A DNA stretch of 63,409 bases from Alphaproteobacteria bacterium UBA1908 (GCA_002337525.1 DDGG01000008.1:10634-74042), one strand, 5' to 3'. Shown: positions 1-9,009, counted from the first letter of the stretch. Notes: a model not told the origin generated them from the sequence alone. Translations and numbers: made by a program.

Positions 1-190
1 GCGTTGCCCCCCTCTGGATGACAAGGAAATAAACGCCCCCTCTGGATGACGTTTTCATGCCGTCATTCAGAAGAAGCGAGCGACTGAAGAATCTCGTCAC
101 ACTCGGGTCACATAACCCAGCCAACCTGGATCCTGACGGGGGCGTTGCCCCCTCTGGATGACAAGGGAATAAACGCCCCCTCTGGATGAC
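1..190. repeat. Nested direct repeats, 16-base core in four copies
   Basis: The core GCCCCCTCTGGATGAC occurs at 6-22 (with one extra C), 35-50, 147-162 and 175-190. The copies form two pairs, each with about 28 bases between cores, and the pairs lie about 140 bases apart. Between the pairs lies the GTCATTCAG-type dispersed element, so the period is roughly one full intergenic repeat unit. The array is cut by the left window edge and may continue. It lacks the regular spacers expected of CRISPR. Confidence 0.75.
62..93 (+). repeat. Dispersed palindromic repeat, copy A
   Basis: It begins GTCATTCAGAAGAAG and ends CGACTGAAGAATC. TTCAG and CTGAA form the arms of a small hairpin. A near-identical copy lies at 63352-63384 at the other end of the window, and more divergent copies lie near 8521 and 43117. 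It resembles the short interspersed repeats common in bacterial intergenic DNA. Confidence 0.7.
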
Positions 191-386
191 ATCTTTATCT
201 GTTTCTCAGATTGGGCAACATCCCACGCTGCCCTTCAGATCAGGACGTGGTAGTGACGTAAGTCTTTGGGCGATATTCTTGCTGCGCTATTAGGAAAGAG
301 AAATACCCTCTCAACTCTTTGAGAAGAGATCTAAATTTGGTCCAGACCAGAAATAGGAAAAAAGTCGTTTTTTTGAAAGAAAGGTC

Positions 387-415
387 TTGATTTTATCATT
401 GAAACCCCGTATTAA
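387..415 (+). promoter_or_regulatory. Probable sigma70-type promoter of tRNA-Glu
   Basis: A TTGATT box at 387-392 and a TATTAA box at 410-415 are separated by 17 bases. The tRNA begins 13 bases after the second box, which fits a promoter for a stable RNA. Called by eye from the hexamers and spacing only. Confidence 0.45.
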
Positions 416-428
416 TCCTAACTGTCCA

Positions 429-504
429 GTCCCCATCGTCTAGAGGCCTAGGACACCGCCCTTTCACGGCGGCAACAGGGGTTCGAATCCCCTTGGGGAC
501 GCCA
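429..504 (+). tRNA. tRNA-Glu (anticodon TTC)
   Basis: The cloverleaf is complete. The acceptor arms are GTCCCCA and TGGGGAC, the anticodon stem is CCGCC/GGCGG around loop CTTTCAC with anticodon TTC at 463-465, and the T arm is CAGGGGTTCGAATCCCCTT. The CCA end is encoded at 502-504. It decodes GAA/GAG glutamate codons. It stands alone rather than in an rRNA operon. Confidence 0.97.
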
Positions 505-609
505 TCTTTTCAATAAACTCTTTTTTAATAAATAATTATATAATATCAATGTGATATAAACTTTCGTGTTGTTATTTTTGCCTATAAGGTAAAATAATAG
601 GAAATTCTT

Positions 610-2616
610 GTGGTACGATTTTATTTTTTAAGTTATTCGTTTCTTTTTTCTTTTTTTCTGTCGTTTAATCTTAATGCGAGTGGTGACAATTTTCGCATTG
701 ATAATCAGGAAAAGCCTTGTTGTCCTGTTAACACTTCTCATTACTCGCCTTATCTAGAGTCAGATGATCAGGATTTTTGGCCTTCTTTTTGTACAACATC
801 AGATGAAGATGTTTTAAGCTATGATATTGGGAAGGCCCAAATTTGGGTTGGAAATATTTCCAGATTACGTCAACTTGCCCCTGATCTCGGTGAAGGAGAT
901 CAGCGTGAAAAACTGGAATCCCTGCTGGAAAAACAAACAAAAAAGCTGGAGCCTTTGGCGATTGAAGGTCATGTTTTGTGTGAAGAAGTTTTCGAGTCTT
1001 CTCATAATCCTTTTCACCAGTTTTTGGCTTTAAGGCTTTCCTTTTTAAAAGGCAAATATATTCCAAACGTGTTCAACAGCTTGATTTGTATGTGGGACGA
1101 ACTTCTGGATGACTGGTTTTTGAAATGTGCTCATATTGAATCCCCGCTTTCGAAGGCATTTTATGCAAATATACAGAGCATACGATCTAATGACGCCGGT
1201 ACTAGGCATTTTTATATAAAGGAGGCCGGTGATTTTCTATTCCAGGGGAAAGACTATGTGAGGTCTGCACATTTTTATTTTAAGCATGCACACTTGGGTG
1301 ATGATCCAACAGATTCTCTTGGATCTGTTTTTAAGAGCCTTGTAACAATTCCTGACTCTGCTCAGAAGGAATATCATATAAAAATTTTCATGAAAGCTTT
1401 ATACGAATTTTGTTTGAAGAGAAAAGGTCATCTTGGATATCTTGAAACTTATTATAAATTAGCGAAGGAAATTTATCCGATTCAGGGGGGATTGGATTTT
1501 CATGCTCAAAAAACTTTTTATACTTTTGCGACAAATCTTCAAGGGCTTTCCCCAGATTACCTGAAAGGTGTTCTTGATATATGTCAGGGGGTTTATGTTG
1601 AGTCCCTGCTGGATGAATTTATGGAAAGAGTCATGAAGAAAATAGACCGTTTGAGTCAAGAATATGAGGAAACTCTTTGGGACTTGCGTGAACCTCAAAG
1701 GCACCTATCTAATTTATCCAGGATAAATCGAGATGAATCAGGAAAGCAATTGATCATTAGTTCAGCGATAGAGATATACGGAGAAGAGGCTCTTTTATCC
1801 CTTTTTGAAAGACTTCAATTAAAAAGAGAGAAAAATCTCCAAAAGGTAAAAGAGGATGAAAATCTTTTTCCACCCCTGAAAGGTTACAACGATTCTTTAC
1901 ATTCAGTGAAAATAGCACTGAGGTCTCAAAGTGAGAAAACAGAAGCCAGTCGATCTTATGAACGTGGTCGATTTACTGTGACAGAGTACAGTGATTCTGA
2001 CACCATCCACTTCCCGGAAGGGGGCGCCAGTTCTTGTGATGAGGATTGTCATGATGTTCAGGAAGAGTTTCAGTCAATTTTGGGAAATGGAACTGATAGA
2101 GAGAAATTCTATGATGCTCCTTTGCCAGAACGTTCTGCAACACCGGTTTTTGGAGAGGCGCCCCAAGAAAACTTTATGGTGCAAACTGTCCCGGATCACC
2201 CTGGCCTTTATTACGCGGATGTTGAAAGGAAAGATGCTTTAGAAGAGAAAAATAATGATTTGCAAGATAAAATGAATGCTGCCATTGCTCTTGTGGTGCA
2301 TGATGTTGAATGCAGAGCAAGCAGAGTTGTGGATCAGCACAAAAAAATAACAGATTTATGTATTACTGCTATGGGGGTTGCTTCGATATCTGAAGATGAA
2401 AACTTTCTCCTTTGGTTTAAAAAGATCTTTGATCATTATATTGAAATACAAAGTCGCCCCTTTGCGACAACTTTGGCTGTAGAGGCTTATAAAAATTTCA
2501 AACAACTTAATTTTGAGAGGGCTCAAAAATTATTTAGGAAAACGGCTGAAGCAAAAGGGGCTATTAAACTAGTTCAAGAGATTGTGTGGGTTGATCGATC
2601 TGGCCATTCCCATTAG
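610..2616 (+). CDS. Large exported protein of unknown function
   Basis: I do not recognise this 668-residue protein. It starts with GTG, preceded by an AGGA-containing ribosome site. The first 23 or so residues form a Phe/Leu-rich signal peptide ending near NLNASG, so it should be exported. The middle is helical and slightly reminiscent of TPR/Sel1-like repeats (for instance around residues 200-330), followed by an acidic, Ser/Asp/Glu-rich region at about 440-560 that is likely disordered. The C-terminal 60 residues again look like a helical repeat (EAYKNFKQLNFERAQKLF). There are no membrane segments after the signal and no catalytic motif I can name. It sits alone between tRNA-Glu and a TetR gene. 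A secreted or periplasmic lineage-specific protein is the best description. Confidence 0.75.
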   Translation: MVRFYFLSYSFLFSFFLSFNLNASGDNFRIDNQEKPCCPVNTSHYSPYLESDDQDFWPSFCTTSDEDVLSYDIGKAQIWVGNISRLRQLAPDLGEGDQREKLESLLEKQTKKLEPLAIEGHVLCEEVFESSHNPFHQFLALRLSFLKGKYIPNVFNSLICMWDELLDDWFLKCAHIESPLSKAFYANIQSIRSNDAGTRHFYIKEAGDFLFQGKDYVRSAHFYFKHAHLGDDPTDSLGSVFKSLVTIPDSAQKEYHIKIFMKALYEFCLKRKGHLGYLETYYKLAKEIYPIQGGLDFHAQKTFYTFATNLQGLSPDYLKGVLDICQGVYVESLLDEFMERVMKKIDRLSQEYEETLWDLREPQRHLSNLSRINRDESGKQLIISSAIEIYGEEALLSLFERLQLKREKNLQKVKEDENLFPPLKGYNDSLHSVKIALRSQSEKTEASRSYERGRFTVTEYSDSDTIHFPEGGASSCDEDCHDVQEEFQSILGNGTDREKFYDAPLPERSATPVFGEAPQENFMVQTVPDHPGLYYADVERKDALEEKNNDLQDKMNAAIALVVHDVECRASRVVDQHKKITDLCITAMGVASISEDENFLLWFKKIFDHYIEIQSRPFATTLAVEAYKNFKQLNFERAQKLFRKTAEAKGAIKLVQEIVWVDRSGHSH

Positions 2617-2793
2617 CCTCTTTCCGAAGCTATCTGAACCCTTTTCCAGCCTTTATCCATTATTACGGACGTGTGAATGGGATACCCCATCATTCGTCAT
2701 TCCAGAAAAGGGAATAGGGTCGCGATCCCTTAAAAAGCAAGAATAAAAAGGTTAGCTGGTGAGCAGATTTCCAGAAAAAGCCCCGGGAGATCC

Positions 2794-3387
2794 CTAGAGA
2801 GATAAACTCTCTAAAAGCAACTTTTTTATATTTTTCACGTAAGAAGCAACTTTTGCTTTGTCCGAAACAAGGGGGTTGGGCTGCTGAGAGAAAACGGCCC
2901 AGCCAGATCCAAGAATCAGGGTTAATATTTCCTCTGCTTGTATATCGGAACGGACTTTTTTTGCCTCTTGCAATTTTCTGATATAGGAAATCCAGTCGTC
3001 AAGGTATTCTCTTTGGCGCGGACTTTTCCCCCAGGCATCTTCAAGAGATTGCCATTTAAAAAGACGGACAACTTCTGGATTATCGGCATAATACTCAATA
3101 CGGGATACAAAAAGGGCATCAACGACTTTTTCAAAGCTTAGATTAGCCGTCTCTGGTGCCGAAACATCTTTTTTAATAAAAGCAGTTAACAGGTCTTCCT
3201 TGATACGGTTCCATAAGTCTTCTTTACTGGGATAATAGTGGTAGATAAGACTTTGGTTCATTTCTGCGTGGCGAGCAATGGCACCCATTGAAGCGCCTGA
3301 AAATCCTTTTTCTATGAAAATTTCCCTTGCTGAATCTAACAGTTTTGTTTCCGTTGCTTCACCCGCTTTTCTTCTCGATTTAACCAT
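2794..3387 (-). CDS. TetR/AcrR family transcriptional regulator
   Basis: It is a 197-residue one-component repressor-type protein. The N-terminal helix-turn-helix is clear: a TetR-type block GAIARHAEMNQSLIYHYY followed by PSKEDLW at about residues 35-60. The remaining 130 residues form the divergent ligand-binding and dimerisation part. I chose the ATG at 3387; the longer frame would start with TTG five codons earlier, and GAAAGAA just upstream of the ATG may be the ribosome site. The usual target is a neighbouring efflux or detoxification gene, but the neighbours are uup and an exported protein, so the regulon cannot be read from context. Confidence 0.88.
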   Translation of the reverse strand: MVKSRRKAGEATETKLLDSAREIFIEKGFSGASMGAIARHAEMNQSLIYHYYPSKEDLWNRIKEDLLTAFIKKDVSAPETANLSFEKVVDALFVSRIEYYADNPEVVRLFKWQSLEDAWGKSPRQREYLDDWISYIRKLQEAKKVRSDIQAEEILTLILGSGWAVFSQQPNPLVSDKAKVASYVKNIKKLLLESLSL

Positions 3388-3604
3388 ATTTTTTTCTTTC
3401 AAAATTCTTCTAAGATACTGTAGAAAATAATCAATTTTTATCCATTATGCTTTTATAAAAAAATAAATTCAAGGGCTATATCCAATAGTATGTTTCCAAG
3501 TTCTTGAACTGTATTTTTTAATTATTAATCAATGCAAAATAAAACTTCATTTATAAACGTTTCTTTTTAGGCTTTTTTCACTTGTTATTTATTAAAGAAT
3601 GATT

Positions 3605-5422
3605 TTATTTTTCTTTAAAAGTTTCTCTTTTTTCTTCCAGGGATAACCATTCGGCTTCAAGTTCTTCAAGCGTTTTCTGTTGCGTTTCGAGTTGCCTGGA
3701 AAGAGAGGTGAACTTCTCGGGATCTTTTTGATAAAGGGCTGGATCTTCAAGCTGCTCTTTAATTTTTTCCACATGAATCTCCTGTTTGGAAATTTCATTG
3801 GGTAAATTTTCAAGACGCCACTTTTCCTTATAACCAAGTCGGTCTTTAGGCTTGTTTTTCTTTTCTGTTGATAAGTTTTTTTTACCAAGATGAGAAGAAG
3901 CTTCTGATAGGTGTTCTCTAGCAGAGTTCCCAAGGCTTTTTTGACGCAATGCGTCCGTGTAACCTCCTGCATATTCGATAATACGGCCAGATCCTTCCAT
4001 TAGAAAAGTAGATGTCACCAAACGGTCAAGGAAATCTCTATCGTGGCTGACAAGAAAGATTGTTCCCGTATAATCACTTAGTATTTCTTCAAGAAGATCA
4101 AGGCTTTCAACATCCAGGTCATTGGTTGGTTCATCCAGAATTAAAAGATTGGAAGGGCGGGCCAACTGTTGTGCAAGAAGAAGGCGATTTTGTTCTCCGC
4201 CAGAAAGGCTACCGACAGGAGACCTTACCTGGCTGGTTGAAAAAAGAAAATCTTTTAAGTACCCCACGACGTGTCTTGGGGTACCCTGAACCATGATTTG
4301 GTCACCTCCTTTGTCGCACAGGGTTTCCCATAAAGTCTTTTCCGGATCCAGAGCGCTTCGGTTTTGATCAATATAAAGAGGGGTGAGATTGGATCCCATC
4401 TTTATCTTGCCGGAATCGGCCTTGAGGCGGCCCGTTAATAATTTTAAAAGTGTTGATTTTCCAACCCCGTTGGGTCCCACAAATCCAATACGATCTCCGC
4501 GAAGAATACGCGTTGTGAAGTCTTTCACAATAACTTTTTCGCCAAAGCTTTTTGAAAGATGGTGTGTTTCTACCACGACTTTACCTGATAAAGTTCCTTC
4601 CTCAGCCTGAAGACGCAGAATTCGTTCCTGACCGCCCTGGCGGGCTCGTTCCTGACGCAGTGTTTGCAAGCGACGAAGCCTGCCCTGGTTTCGCTTTCGA
4701 CGAGCCGTGATCCCCTGGTGTGACCACCGCGTTTCTTCCTCTATTTTTTTTGTAAGTTTGGAGCGTTCCCGCTCTTCCTGATCCAGGATTGTTGCGGACC
4801 ATTCCTCAAAATAGCCAAACCCTTTGTTAAGTTCTTTAACGGTCCCGCGATCCAGCCATAGGGTTTTATTTGTAATGTGTTTTAAAAAAGTGCGGTCATG
4901 ACTAATAACGAGAAGAGCTTTACGAAAAGTTTTAAGGAAAGATTCCAGCCAGAGAATAGTTTCTATATCCAGGTGGTTTGTTGGTTCATCCAGCAAAAGA
5001 AGATCAGGTTCGCTTACCATGGCGCGGGCAAGATCGGCACGTCTGGCTTCTCCACCTGAAAGATTGTTAATATCTAAAGATTTGTCAAGGCCAACAAGGT
5101 CTAGATATTCTTCACATCGAAAAAGTTCTGTTTTTTCTGAGTCAGGCAAACCTTGCTGGACGTATTCCAGGAGGGTTGAGGCGTTCTTAAAATCAGGATT
5201 TTGTGGAAGGTAGGCAATTCTGATCGATGGTTTTAGAAAAAGATCACCGTCATCAGGTTCATAGATTTGGGCAATAAGTTTTAAAAGTGTCGATTTACCC
5301 GAGCCATTGCGTCCAACGAGACAAGCTTTTGTTGTCTCCTGGAGGGATAAGGTAACGCCTTCAAAAAGGGGCGTCCCACCGAAGCTGAGGCGAATATCTT
5401 TTAACGTTATAAGCGGGGTCAT
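3605..5422 (-). CDS. uup: ABC-F family ATPase, Uup type
   Basis: It is a 605-residue soluble ATPase with two ABC domains. Domain one has Walker A GRNGSGKS at 37-44, the LSGGE signature near 121, and Walker B with LLLLDEPTNHLD near 141-152. Domain two has GPNGVGKS at 316-323, LSGGE near 406 and LILDEPTNDLD near 427. A charged linker of about 90 residues separates them, and residues 530-605 form the coiled-coil C-terminal domain typical of Uup rather than EttA. ABC-F proteins act on ribosomes, and Uup also affects DNA structure and transposon excision. I start at the ATG preceded by GATGAAGG; an upstream TTG would add 18 residues not seen in the family. Confidence 0.93.
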   Translation of the reverse strand: MTPLITLKDIRLSFGGTPLFEGVTLSLQETTKACLVGRNGSGKSTLLKLIAQIYEPDDGDLFLKPSIRIAYLPQNPDFKNASTLLEYVQQGLPDSEKTELFRCEEYLDLVGLDKSLDINNLSGGEARRADLARAMVSEPDLLLLDEPTNHLDIETILWLESFLKTFRKALLVISHDRTFLKHITNKTLWLDRGTVKELNKGFGYFEEWSATILDQEERERSKLTKKIEEETRWSHQGITARRKRNQGRLRRLQTLRQERARQGGQERILRLQAEEGTLSGKVVVETHHLSKSFGEKVIVKDFTTRILRGDRIGFVGPNGVGKSTLLKLLTGRLKADSGKIKMGSNLTPLYIDQNRSALDPEKTLWETLCDKGGDQIMVQGTPRHVVGYLKDFLFSTSQVRSPVGSLSGGEQNRLLLAQQLARPSNLLILDEPTNDLDVESLDLLEEILSDYTGTIFLVSHDRDFLDRLVTSTFLMEGSGRIIEYAGGYTDALRQKSLGNSAREHLSEASSHLGKKNLSTEKKNKPKDRLGYKEKWRLENLPNEISKQEIHVEKIKEQLEDPALYQKDPEKFTSLSRQLETQQKTLEELEAEWLSLEEKRETFKEK

Positions 5423-5542
5423 TATACCTTCATCATGTGTGCAAAAGAGTCTCATTTGGCAACGTAACCGTATCAAAGGATAAAATCCACTTTTAAAAAA
5501 GGTAAGAACAGGCTAAAAATAAATAAAAAGGGAGTTTGTGTC

Positions 5543-6085
5543 GTGGCAGATAAAGAGAATAAAGAAGAGACTGAAACTGACGTTAAAGAAGAAAGTGCCC
5601 CCAAGAAATCAGGGCCTAATATCCTCTTGGTCATTATTATTGTATTACTCGTGCTTATTTTAGGGGCAGGGGGCTTTTTGTTTTTTACTGAAAAAGGTAA
5701 AAGTCTTATTGGGCTTGGTCCTACCGAGGGGGAACAAGCGACAGAACAGCAAGAAGTTACTCCGCCAACTGACTTGACTTACTTTGCGGTTCCTGAACTC
5801 CTTGTGAACTTAAGTAAAAGTACAGTTAAACAGAAAAAATCACCCTTTTTGAGACTCTCTTTAAAGTTAGAATTACCTGATAAGGAATCCGAGAAAATGA
5901 TGCAGGCTGTTTTGCCACGTGTGATTGACCAGTTCCAGGTGTATTTACGCCAGCTTCGTGTTGAAGATATTGAAGGCGCAGCAGGTATTCAACGCTTAAG
6001 AGAAGAGCTTTTAAAACGTGTTAATGAAGTGTCCGCACCTGTAAAAGTCCGAGATGTTTTATTTGAGGTCGTGCTTGTTCAATAG
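5543..6085 (+). CDS. fliL: Flagellar basal body-associated protein FliL
   Basis: The protein has 180 residues. A charged cytoplasmic N-terminus of about 25 residues precedes one strong membrane helix (about 26-48, ILLVIIIVLLVLILGAGG), then a linker and the periplasmic FliL domain (about 75-180), which belongs to the stomatin-like fold. FliL surrounds the stator and supports torque and motor stability. It starts with GTG behind AAAAAGGGAG. It is first in an operon with fliM, a DUF6468 gene and a motE-like gene, the arrangement seen in many Alphaproteobacteria. Confidence 0.93.
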   Translation: MADKENKEETETDVKEESAPKKSGPNILLVIIIVLLVLILGAGGFLFFTEKGKSLIGLGPTEGEQATEQQEVTPPTDLTYFAVPELLVNLSKSTVKQKKSPFLRLSLKLELPDKESEKMMQAVLPRVIDQFQVYLRQLRVEDIEGAAGIQRLREELLKRVNEVSAPVKVRDVLFEVVLVQ

Positions 6086-6118
6086 GACGGGTATGCTAAA
6101 GCAAAAGAGGGAGACACC

Positions 6119-7177
6119 GTGAGCAAAGATAACGACAGTTCAGAAGGCTCTTTTGAAGAAGACTCTCTGCAATCAGGAGACGTAACATCTGATGAAAATC
6201 AAGATTCATCTGAAGGATCTCTTTTAAGCCAGGAGGAGATTGATAATCTCCTTGGTGATGGTGGTGACCCGGAGGATCGTGACCCTGAAGGTTGGCAAGT
6301 CCTTCTTGATTCTAGTCAGATTACTTATGAGCGACTTCCGATGCTGGAGGTTGTTTTCGATCGATTGGTGCGTTTGTTATCAACCAGCCTTCGTAATTTC
6401 ACCTCTGATATTGTTGAGGTTAGTCTTAAAAGGACGACTTCTATTCGATTTGGAGACTATCTGGACTCTATTCCGTTGCCAGCCCTTATAGGTGTTTTTC
6501 AAGCTAGGGAATGGAATACAAATGCTCTTGTAATGGTTGATACATCTTTAATTTATGCAATCGTTGATGTCCTTTTAGGCGGGCGCCGCAGTCCTGGTTC
6601 AGACAGAGTTGAGGGGCGGCCCTATACAACAATTGAGACACGTCTCATTGAACGTCTCATAGAAGTTATCCTGGCAGATTTTACAAAAGCTTTTGAACCT
6701 GTCGACCCTGTAACATTTTGTTTTGATCGTATGGAGACAAACCCAAATTTTGCAACGATTGTACGTCCTGTTAATGCGTCAATACTTATCACTATTGGTT
6801 TAGAAATTGATGGGAGAGGGGGATCTTTGGATTTTCTGATTCCGTACTCATCTCTTGAACCTGTACGCCATAAACTGGTTCAAATGTTTATGGGGGAACG
6901 GTCAGGAGGGGATAATATATGGGAGTCCCATTTTGGTCAGGAAGTTTGGCAGGCAGAGGTTTCTTTAGAAGGTATTCTTGATCAAATCAAGGTTCCTTTG
7001 AGTGAAGCCCTGAATTGGAAAAAAGGCTCTCAAATTTCCTTAAGAGCCAAACCTGATTCAGAGATTGCTCTTTTTTCAAATGGTAAACTTGTTTTGACAG
7101 GAAGAATGGGGCAGCGTAATGGCAATGTCTCTATTCAGGTTGACCAAAACTTCATTCAAAAAAGGAAAGCATCATGA
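6119..7177 (+). CDS. fliM: Flagellar motor switch protein FliM
   Basis: The protein has 352 residues. The acidic N-terminus contains LSQEEIDNLLG at about 36-46, the conserved segment that in E. coli binds CheY-P. A CheC-like middle domain follows (about 80-250, with a typical TSIRFGDYLDSIPLPA block) and then a C-terminal SpoA/FliN-like domain (about 270-350). FliM forms the C-ring that switches the direction of rotation. It starts with GTG 33 bases after fliL and overlaps the next gene by 4 bases. The N-terminal tail is longer than in E. coli and rich in Ser, Asp and Glu. Confidence 0.95.
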   Translation: MSKDNDSSEGSFEEDSLQSGDVTSDENQDSSEGSLLSQEEIDNLLGDGGDPEDRDPEGWQVLLDSSQITYERLPMLEVVFDRLVRLLSTSLRNFTSDIVEVSLKRTTSIRFGDYLDSIPLPALIGVFQAREWNTNALVMVDTSLIYAIVDVLLGGRRSPGSDRVEGRPYTTIETRLIERLIEVILADFTKAFEPVDPVTFCFDRMETNPNFATIVRPVNASILITIGLEIDGRGGSLDFLIPYSSLEPVRHKLVQMFMGERSGGDNIWESHFGQEVWQAEVSLEGILDQIKVPLSEALNWKKGSQISLRAKPDSEIALFSNGKLVLTGRMGQRNGNVSIQVDQNFIQKRKAS

Positions 7178-7635
7178 CATTTCCCATTATTTTGGACTTT
7201 ATTGTTGTGACATTGTTAATCGCCACAATTCTTTATGCGGTGTCTCTTAATAAAAAATTGTCCAAACTTTATCAGAATCGGGAAGAACTCCAAAAATTCA
7301 TCGAGACCTTTTCTGAATCCCTTTTAAAAGCGGAAATCAGTATGAATAAATTACGCTTGTCGGGTGAAAAAGTTTTTACTGACCTGAGTGAAAAGCTTAA
7401 GGAGGGAGGAACCCTTCGAGATGATTTGACCTATTTGATGGAAAGAGGTGAAAAGCTTGCAGGAACATTAGAAAAAGAAGTTCGAGCCGCGCGCGATGTT
7501 GAAAAGAGCCTTAATCAGAAAAAGCCTTTACCTTCAAAAACAAAGTCAGGTGGTGATGACTCTAATACATCAGAAGACGATCAAAAAGATGGTAATGAAC
7601 CCGATCTTATACGTTCTTTGAGGAATGTAAGATGA
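7174..7635 (+). CDS. DUF6468 flagellar-operon membrane protein
   Basis: The protein has 153 residues. One membrane helix (about 5-24) is followed by a helical, coiled-coil region of about 80 residues (NREELQKFIETFSESLLKAE) that matches the pattern of DUF6468 proteins encoded next to fliM in Alphaproteobacteria. The tail is short, acidic and probably disordered. The ATG overlaps the fliM stop, and the stop overlaps the motE-like start, so translation is probably coupled. The exact role in the motor is not known to me. Confidence 0.82.
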   Translation: MTFPIILDFIVVTLLIATILYAVSLNKKLSKLYQNREELQKFIETFSESLLKAEISMNKLRLSGEKVFTDLSEKLKEGGTLRDDLTYLMERGEKLAGTLEKEVRAARDVEKSLNQKKPLPSKTKSGGDDSNTSEDDQKDGNEPDLIRSLRNVR

Positions 7636-8420
7636 TGAAGGCCTTAAAACGTGATAACCTTCAAAAGCTGGAGTCTTTCATGAAGCTTTCCTGGTTAAAA
7701 ATTTATGAAGCCTTGCGGAAGATATTTTTCTTTCGTTTTCGTTTATTGCCGATTGTCATTTTTTGTTCAGGGTTGTTGCTGACGGTGAAAATTAGCGTTT
7801 TGTGGCAGACTCTTCATCCAGATGAAGAAGTTTGGGGCATGGCAGAGTCTTATGCCGGGGACTCTCTTAAAAAAACAAAAGCCTCTCGTTTTGAAAAGAA
7901 GGTATTAAAAAAGGATGAGCCTAAACCTGAATCGGTTGGCAAGCCTGTTGCGACACACCATGTTGAGGCTGATGCTATTGATCCTGCGATACTAACGCGT
8001 GAACAGTTTAAAATATTGCTGGAACTTTCCGAGCGCCAAAGAGAAATTGCAAAAAGAGAGAAATCAATCCCCGGTGAAGAAACAACATTAACTGTTATTG
8101 ATCAGCAAATACAGGACCATACAAATGAGCTTAAAAAAACGAAAAAACGTCTTGAGGATTTGTTAAGCCAGGTTGAAGAAAAAGAAAATGTTAATACGGC
8201 GCGATTGGTTAAAATGGCTGAGAGTATGAAGCCAAAAGAAGCTGCACAGATCCTTGAAACTCTTGAATTTCCTATACTCCTGGATCTTATGGAAAGGGTC
8301 AAACCCAAAAGTGGCTCGGCTATTTTGGCCAGTATGGAGCCTGCGAAAGCGGGTTATTTAATGACTGAACTTGCCAAGCGACGCAAGTTAATTAAAAATA
8401 TACGGGCACCCAAAAAATAA
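7632..8420 (+). CDS. motE: MotE-like flagellar chaperone (MgtE N-domain fold)
   Basis: The protein has 262 residues. It has a basic N-terminus, one membrane helix at about 38-58, a coiled coil at about 145-200, and a C-terminal helical bundle (LVKMAESMKPKEAAQILETL, about 198-250) with the MgtE-N/FliG-like pattern of MotE. In Rhizobiales MotE is a periplasmic chaperone that stabilises MotC. The Cys content is low, so a disulphide-linked dimer is not obvious. It is the last gene of the fliL-fliM operon and overlaps the previous gene by 4 bases. Family assignment is firm; the function is taken from homologues. Confidence 0.8.
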   Translation: MMKALKRDNLQKLESFMKLSWLKIYEALRKIFFFRFRLLPIVIFCSGLLLTVKISVLWQTLHPDEEVWGMAESYAGDSLKKTKASRFEKKVLKKDEPKPESVGKPVATHHVEADAIDPAILTREQFKILLELSERQREIAKREKSIPGEETTLTVIDQQIQDHTNELKKTKKRLEDLLSQVEEKENVNTARLVKMAESMKPKEAAQILETLEFPILLDLMERVKPKSGSAILASMEPAKAGYLMTELAKRRKLIKNIRAPKK

Positions 8421-8454
8421 CTATTCTTCCCAAGAACCATATTGAGGTATTCCT

Positions 8455-8631
8455 ATGGTTTTGTCCTTTGCCATGAAAGCGCTGTTCAGGTATTCCCCGG
8501 GGAAATATCTTTATTTTCTCGTCATCGTGAGAAGGTCTCAGGTCGACGTAACGATCCAGATTTCGAGGGTCAGGAGCTTTGTACAGAGGTGTCCCGGATT
8601 TTGCGCTCTACTGACGCTGCAGGACACATGA
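8455..8631 (+). CDS. Possible small ORF (58 aa) containing repeat DNA
   Basis: The ATG lies 7 bases after a GAGG ribosome site and 34 bases after the motE-like stop, so translation is plausible. The product would begin MVLSFAMKALFRYSPGKY and has a hydrophobic stretch YLYFLVIV. From about codon 22 the frame runs through the dispersed repeat (8521-8557), giving a basic, low-information C-terminus. It could be a real small membrane peptide, a gene truncated by repeat insertion, or chance. I do not recognise the sequence. Confidence 0.25.
   Translation: MVLSFAMKALFRYSPGKYLYFLVIVRRSQVDVTIQISRVRSFVQRCPGFCALLTLQDT
8521..8557 (+). repeat. Dispersed palindromic repeat, divergent copy C
   Basis: It begins GTCATCG, holds a perfect small hairpin TGAGA-AGG-TCTCA and ends in ACGATCC. 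The frame of GTCATnG at the start and GAATC/GATCC at the end matches the better copies at 62-93 and 63352-63384. The match is by eye and weaker than between those two copies. Confidence 0.4.
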
Positions 8632-8719
8632 GCCCTTTAATTTGAATAAAAAATCAAAGCATATTCATGTTTATTTTTATGAGGAAATGAATGTTGCTTT
8701 TCAGAATGAAGATATTTTT

Positions 8720-8747
8720 TTATCAAGTTATCCCTTTAGCGTATAAT
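8720..8747 (+). promoter_or_regulatory. Promoter-like sequence with consensus -10
   Basis: A perfect TATAAT lies at 8742-8747, with TTATCA at 8720-8725 and a 16-base spacer. It points towards mraZ, 443 bases away, so it could drive a long dcw leader or a small RNA. Confidence 0.35.
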
Positions 8748-9009
8748 TTTCCAGGCACTTAAGAAATTACTTTTCAGACTCTTTAACCTCTAAAAGTTTA
8801 GATAAAAACTATATTTATTGATGTTATTACTTTGTTATTTAAAGTATTAACAAATCCTTTATTCCTGACAGTTTGTCATTATTGATAAAAAAAATGACTT
8901 GTGGAAGAAACCCTTGAAAAATAATCTAAAACAGTTTTTTTCTCAGTCTGAAACGCTTGAATCCATTGCAAATTAAGGCCTTTGAAGATTTGTCCTAAAA
9001 ACAAAAAAA

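Larger units (their letters stand above)
1..428. other. Gene-free repeat-rich leader upstream of tRNA-Glu
   Basis: No convincing ORF is visible here. The stretch holds two copies of a block of about 50 bases, a GC-rich perfect hairpin at 138-152 (GGGGGC, loop GTT, GCCCCC), one copy of a dispersed element starting GTCATTCAG (62-93), and a probable tRNA promoter near its right end. It is more GC-rich on the left than the AT-rich intergenic DNA elsewhere in the window, so the left part is probably intergenic repeat DNA rather than a decayed gene. Confidence 0.6.

Noticed and set aside
2680..2745. Another dispersed-repeat copy (CGTCATTCC and GGGTCGCGATCCC)
   Set aside because: Only the first eight bases match the family, and the inner near-palindrome does not pair well.
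8442..8645. 67-codon frame starting MRYSYGFVL
   Set aside because: It lies in another frame than the ORF with a ribosome site at 8455 and consists mainly of repeat DNA.
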